Positions 59,437 to 64,000 of a DNA stretch of 64,000 nt are shown here, one piece after another. The notes under the pieces are model-generated. The model was not told the DNA's origin. It saw nothing but the letters and a program-made list of their open reading frames with translations, and searched no databases. The translations under genes were made by a program, and so were the position numbers. The DNA is from Dactylis glomerata (lineage: Eukaryota; Streptophyta; Magnoliopsida; Poales; Poaceae), in NCBI GenBank assembly GCA_007115705.1, contig QXEO01000236.1, forward strand, positions 800,642 through 864,641, written 5' to 3'. Within the stretch, counting starts at the first letter, position 1; every line of letters starts with the position of its first letter.

Positions 59437-59490
59437 GTCGAAGCAGATCTAGGAGAAAACACACCCCAGCCCCCTACCTGGCGCGCCAAA

Positions 59491-60399
59491 TGTCGATGGA
59501 TTTCGTATCGCAAGAACACGGCGTACCACGCGATAGACCCAAAGATTCGAACGCAGGGGGCTGAATGTGTGAGATCTAGGATCACCGCGAAGCACGAAGA
59601 TGGAAGCCTCGAGTTGTCGGACGCGCTATGTACTATAGAGAGAGACGCCGAGCTTTACCCAGGTTCAGGGCCCTCGTGGTGAGGTAACACCCCTACTTCC
59701 TGCCTTCTTGTATTACAATGTGACACCTCGCGAGGAGTACAAGGTCTTGATTACAAAGCTCTAGCTGGCCAGAGGTTGAAGAACCTGCGTGCCCAGCTAG
59801 CAGCTTGAAGAAGATGAAGATTTGATCCCCTCTAAGGGGTGACCTCCCCTCCTTTTATAGCGCCAAGGTCCTCCTTCCCCTTATCTTCTTGGGGAAGGGG
59901 TTGCCACACATGGCCAAGGGGGGAGGACAGCTGTAGAGTACACTCTTCCGTGGACGTAGTCTTCGTAGGGTAGTGGCGCCGGTCCACCGGAGTGGGTGGA
60001 GGAAGCTGACGTCTTCCTCTGGCGCCCTGCACCGTCCACGCTATTTTTAGGGGGGTGGCCAACAACCACTGTGCCGCTTTAGGCAGGCACAGCGAAAGTT
60101 GGTCTCCTTCCTGTCGGGGGTAGCGTGGGCGGTACGCGGTCTTCTGTCCCTTATCTTCTTGCTCTGCACGCCAACGTGCTGAGCTGACGTGGACGTGGTC
60201 CCTCTCCTCACCAGTGGGGGCTCGTGAGGAGGTTTTCTGGTCCTTAGCAGTTTTGGCCGTCGTTCTCCTCATGAGGCGCCTCCTCATGAGGGTCTTCTCC
60301 GTAGCTTGGGTCGTTGATTCTCCCCTGGGCTGAAGATGGGCCGATGACGGGGCCCAGGAGCAGGTGGACCGGGATACCCCGGTATCCAGAACACCGACA
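59491..60399 (-). repeat. 5' LTR of Element 5 (909 bp)
   Basis: Plus strand TGTCGATGGATT ... CACCGACA. The primer-binding site (minus, TTTGGCGCGCCAGGTAGGGG) lies immediately left at 59490-59471. Same length as the LTR at 51248-52156 with few differences. Confidence 0.9.
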
Positions 60400-61046
60400 G
60401 AGTGAATATGACACTATAGGCTAGATAGATCTCTAACATTATTTTGATTTGTTCCTGAATTTTGGATCTTGATTTGCTAAAATAAATTATGGACAAAAGT
60501 GCTTTGAAATACAAGTACCAAAAAGGATAACTGAATGAGGCAAAAAGTGATAGAATATGCATTGCGTCGAGTCGTGATATGAGTTTTCTCTACCGGTTGC
60601 GTCGAGTCATGACATGAGTTTTCTCTCCCGATGCAATGTACGGGTATATAATGGAAATAGGACCGGGGTCCACTGTTCACTAGTGGTGTCTCTCCATAAG
60701 ATAAAATAACACATGCTGGGTAAACAAATTACAGTTGGGCAATTGATAGAATAAAGACAACATGCATATGTCGAGAGGATCACTATGAGATTTACTCTGG
60801 GCATTACAACAAGATACATAGACCGTCATTCAACTGCATCTATGACTAATAATCCACTTGTGGCGAATCAATCCGAGAACTCCACAAGTATTAAGTTGCG
60901 AACAACAGATAACTGCATTAAGCAAAGTGTGTAATGTAAACAAAGCATATGCCCTTGAGCATATGAATGTTGTTTTCCCCCTAGTGGCAACAACACATCT
61001 ACAACCTTAGAGGTTTCTGTCACTCCCCCAGATTATATAGAGGCAT
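60400..61046. other. Unassigned AT-rich repeat-like DNA
   Basis: No ORF longer than a shadow. Differs in composition from its GC-rich neighbours and looks like part of another transposable element; I cannot name it. It is the only sequence flanking the inverted tandem on the right and the host of Element 6 on the left. Confidence 0.5.
60564..60633. repeat. 35-bp direct repeat, two copies
   Basis: Two copies starting GCGTCGAGTC at 60564 and 60599, with a few substitutions, both containing ATGAGTTTTCTCT. Confidence 0.85.
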
Positions 61047-61800
61047 TGTCGTGGGGATGGCTTCTAGGGCATGTCAAGGGCCGTGCTATCTGGCAGCTGG
61101 CATCCCAGGAATCTCCACGACGCTAGGATGAGAAGACGGCTATGCCCGAAGGGCCGGCTGCGCCAGCAGCCGGTTGGCAACTCCACCAAGGAGAGCCAGA
61201 GCCGGGCGATGAAGACAAGATTCCTCCAACGGCTATTTCGCCGAAAGTGGCCTGGCCCCAACAAGATCGACAGAGGCGAAGGACGGGCATGACGCAAGCC
61301 ACGTCCAGACTCCACCAACCAGCGAGCAATAGCCTTCCCCACGAAAGGATCCGAGGCAAAAGGGAGGGCATATGCCTCCCAGATGCCGGTCCAAGGGGAG
61401 AAAGGTGCTTTATAAAGTGCAATCGTCAGACGAGGACAGAGGAGGGCTAGAAGATCACGCTGAAGACGCAGCCACGGGGGAGCCGGCAGTCGGACAGCCG
61501 GCCACCTAACCTGTCACCAGACCCCCGCCTATATAAGGGGGTCTGGATCCTTAGACTAGGGAGATCCGATCTTCTTCTTCCTCCTCTAGACCGAACAACT
61601 CGAGGAGCGTTGTAACCACTGTGAAGATAATACGAAACAAGGCAAGAAGTAGGGGTTTTACCTCCGGCGTGGAGGGCCCTGAACCTGGGTAAACCGAGGT
61701 GTCTGAGTTGGCACAATCCCGAGCCGGACCCATCATCGCACACCATCGAGCCCCTTCGTTAAGCCACACCCATGGCTACTGTCTCTAAATTCCCACGACA
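61047..61800 (+). repeat. 5' LTR of Element 6 (754 bp)
   Basis: TGTCGTGGGGATGG ... CCACGACA. TATATAAG at 61530-61537. The leader block with TTTACC (61657-61662), AGGGCCCT (61673-61680) and GGTAAA (61688-61693) matches Element 3 although the LTRs are otherwise unlike. Confidence 0.85.
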
Positions 61801-61820
61801 GTTGGCGCCCCACGTGGGGC
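61801..61820 (+). other. Primer-binding site of Element 6
   Basis: GTTGGCGCCCCACGTGGGGC starts at the LTR end. It is similar to, but not an exact complement of, a plant tRNA-Lys 3' end as remembered; the tRNA is unproven. Confidence 0.55.
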
Positions 61821-64000
61821 AACGCGCGGCGGCGACCGGAGTCAAGTTCCAGCCGGGACCCTCATCGGCTGTCGACGAGAAGGTCGCCTCCGGCCTTGTC
61901 TGGAGTTTTGGCACCTTCGACTGTGTCAGCGACAACTTAGCCTACTTCAAGGATGGCCTCGGCGATAGCGGCTCCTTCCTCGATGTCGGTAGCTACCGCT
62001 TCTACGTCGCCAAGCCCTTCCCGGAGGAGGTAACCGATGTGCTTGACCCTCTCTGTGACACAGGTTCAGACTGCAGTGAAAGCAGTGACCTTTGTAATGG
62101 TCGAAGTGCTGGTCGTGGAGGATGATGGTGGCGGTGACCTACCGTGCACCGCGCGCCCGCTGCTCGAACGCCCACCTCAACAGGAGCAATATCTTCCACC
62201 TCCAGAGCGGGACATGTTGGACGCCGCCATCACGGACCTGCGCGCTCCACTCGACCTCACCGCCGATCTAGTCAATCTCTCCGAGGATCTGGAGCGGACG
62301 CGCCGTAACCTCCTCAAAGAAGCGATCGGCGTCGAAGACACTCATCGGCGCGTTCTCTCCACGCTCCATGAGTACAACACCGCCCAAGGCTTCACCCCGG
62401 CCGGAGATGGTCCCAGCCGGGCGGGACAAGTTCGTCAACGAGGCCGCGAGCTAGGCGCGGAGCTGAACCAGGCAGCGCCCTCGGCGAAGCTGCCTCCTGT
62501 CATCGCCAAGCCTACCTACAGCACGCCCACGAAGAACCTCCATGTCGCGCGCTACATCACCTCCGAACTAGCCGGACTGCAAGGCGAATACTTGCGGGAG
62601 AAGCAAGCCCGGCTCCAGGAACTCCTAGACGCCGCCGATCTGCAGCAGCAGGCGATGGAGCCGCACGGAGAGGCGAGCGGCGCACGGCACGACAACCACA
62701 TCATTGTAGCTGGCCAAAACAAGTCACGGGCATAGGCTTCATCACCCAATCATGGCCCGGCGGAGCACAGCCAGAGCAACCGAGCTCCTAGCAAAAGCGG
62801 TGGAAACCATCACACCCAGCATTCTGGCCACTACAGTCGGCAGCCCCGAGATCCGGCTGCGGTCACCAGCAAGCCGCGCAATCACCCTCGGCCAGATGCG
62901 GCGGAGCTGGCACATGGCAAGTCTGCAGCGCAAGTGGCGCCGGCTCCAGGAGCCGGCCAAGGTGCCCAAGGACACCAGCCGGCCCGCTCGCACGTGAGCC
63001 TGAGGATTGGAGAGCGCGTTGACCCGCCAAAAGATGATGCACGCCACCGGCTCAACCAATTGGCGGACTCCAAGTTCGACGAAGAGGAGTCTTCGGTGGG
63101 GCCGGTCTATTTCGGCCCCCGCATCCGCAACGAGCCCTTTCCCGGCCAAGTTCGCGCTTGCATGCGATATGCCGAAGTACACTGGAGCGGTGAAGCCGGA
63201 AGACTGGCTGTCAGACTGTGTCACCGCCGTCGACATCGCGGGAGGCAACAAGAGAATAGTGGTGCGCTATGCGCCGCTCATGCTCACAGGATCTGCTCGG
63301 ACGTGGCACAATAGCCTGCCGGCTCTGCAGATCAACTCGTGGCATGACTTCCAGGAAGCGTTTATCAAGAACTTCACTGGGACTTACAAGCGACCACCCC
63401 GCCCGCGGCAGCTGGCCCTCTGCAAGCAAGGTCCGGACGAGCCAGACCGTGACTACCTCACGAGATGGTCTGAGCTGCGCAACTCATGCGAAGGAGTGGG
63501 CAAGGAACTGGCCATTGGCTACTTCACGGACGGATGCAGAGAAGGGACCTTGTTGAAGCACAAGCTCCACAGGACCGAGCCAAAGACAATGGCTGACTTT
63601 ATGGCAATAGCGGACAAGTACACTTTTGCCGACTCCACTGCGAGGGTGCAATGCATTGAGCCAGCGCCAGCCGGAGGCCAATCTCAGTCGCCATCCGGCC
63701 AGGGCGGACATCACAACCGTGATCGCCACGACAAGAGAAAGGATGAGCGTCATGATAACAAGTACGACTCCCAGCAAGTGACCGCTGTTCAAGGAAGCCC
63801 GGGGGCTACAGGTGGAAGTCAGAAGCACAAGGGAGACAAGTTTAGCAAGGACAAGTACACCATCGATGTGATGCTAGATCAACCCTGCAAGTTCCATAGC
63901 GTCTTAGGCAAGCCGGTAGCGCATACTACTCGCTAGTGCAGTTTCACCAGAGACCTGGAGCAAGGCAACCATCAACTGCCCGGCCCTCCGCCAGGCCTGC
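61821..64000 (+). pseudogene. gag of Element 6, frameshifts, runs off the window
   Basis: N-terminal part open to 62125 (FDCVSDNLAYFKDGLG, acidic-Ser end). The frame changes between 62037 and 62120 into a helical, charged segment open to a TAG at 62733-62735. Another frame carries a basic, His/Ser-rich region from about 62740 to 63160; a one-base change near 63160 then leads into the capsid core (PKYTGAVKPEDW onward) to 63936. The zinc-knuckle-like DQPCKFH ... H is followed by a TAG at 63934-63936 and continues beyond. No clear start codon after the primer-binding site: the ATG at 61772 lies inside the LTR. At least three lesions, so non-functional. Confidence 0.75.

Larger units (their letters stand above)
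52157..60399 (-). mobile_element. Element 5: inverted tandem neighbour of Element 4
   Basis: Complete internal region plus 5' LTR (59491-60399); the LTR at 51248-52156 serves as 3' LTR. Offsets to Element 4 stay at 8,270, dropping to 8,243 after a 27-bp deletion near 57240. Many inactivating changes are common to both. The right flank is GAGTG (60400-60404). Confidence 0.85.
61047..64000 (+). mobile_element. Element 6: Gypsy element related to Element 1, 3' part outside window
   Basis: 5' LTR 61047-61800, primer-binding site and gag. Its capsid core is the closest relative of Element 1 gag in the window (shared NIAGG/DIAGG, TYKRP, DRDYLTRW, NSCEG). GGCAT (61042-61046) is the predicted target duplication. 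Confidence 0.8.

Noticed and set aside
60400..61046. Possible host gene or promoter between Elements 5 and 6
   Set aside because: No ORF, splice pattern or known domain; composition looks like another repeat.
61071..61450. Small ORFs in the LTR of Element 6
   Set aside because: Lie within an LTR with TATA and leader signals; no conservation visible.

Overview
The window is gene-free, repeat-only plant DNA, very probably from a grass of the wheat/barley tribe (Triticeae). That rests on four things seen here: nested Ty3/Gypsy LTR retrotransposons whose pol carries two RNase H domains in a row (the hallmark of the Tat lineage), a CACTA DNA transposon with subterminal repeats, an Athila-like LTR fragment, and no host exon, tRNA or complete rRNA gene. 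Family names are from memory and are not database-checked.

Layout. 1-13776: Element 1 (+), Tat-type Gypsy, 5' end outside the window; decayed gag-protease, nearly intact RT-RNaseH-integrase, a seven-exon gene on the opposite strand, then the 3' LTR. 13777-16741: Element 2a (+), only the 5' half of a similar antisense gene plus the 3' LTR; Element 1 sits inside an intron of that gene. 16742-31819: Element 2b (+), the host of 2a; decayed gag-pol, an 18-copy 27-bp array and antisense gene remnants. Inside it 15104-22005 is repeated base for base as 22007-28908 with one 'n' (22006) between, almost certainly an assembly artefact. 31820-32157: Athila-like LTR fragment. 32158-44173: Element 3 (+), both LTRs, with a 1.9-kb CACTA element in the 5' LTR (3-bp target duplication CCT). 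44174-60399: Elements 4 and 5 (-), two tandem relatives of Element 3 sharing one LTR. 60400-61046: unassigned repeat-like DNA. 61047-64000: Element 6 (+), 5' LTR, primer-binding site and gag, running off the window.

How the parts fit. The sense strands encode Gag, protease, RT, RNase H and integrase. In Elements 1, 2b, 3, 4 and 5 an in-frame UAG stands at the same place between protease and RT. Between pol and the 3' LTR, Elements 1, 2a, 2b and 3-5 carry genes on the opposite strand; in Elements 1, 2a and 3-5 a TATA-like box lies upstream of the start. Elements 1 and 2a encode a 'putative gypsy type transposon' (PF04195-like) protein from a spliced gene. Elements 3-5 encode a protein with an AT-hook and what looks like a plant B3 DNA-binding domain. 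Each family is also strewn, in LTRs, introns and coding parts alike, with its own short GC-rich word. An antisense DNA-binding protein plus an element-wide motif carpet is the most interesting candidate system here; it is a hypothesis.
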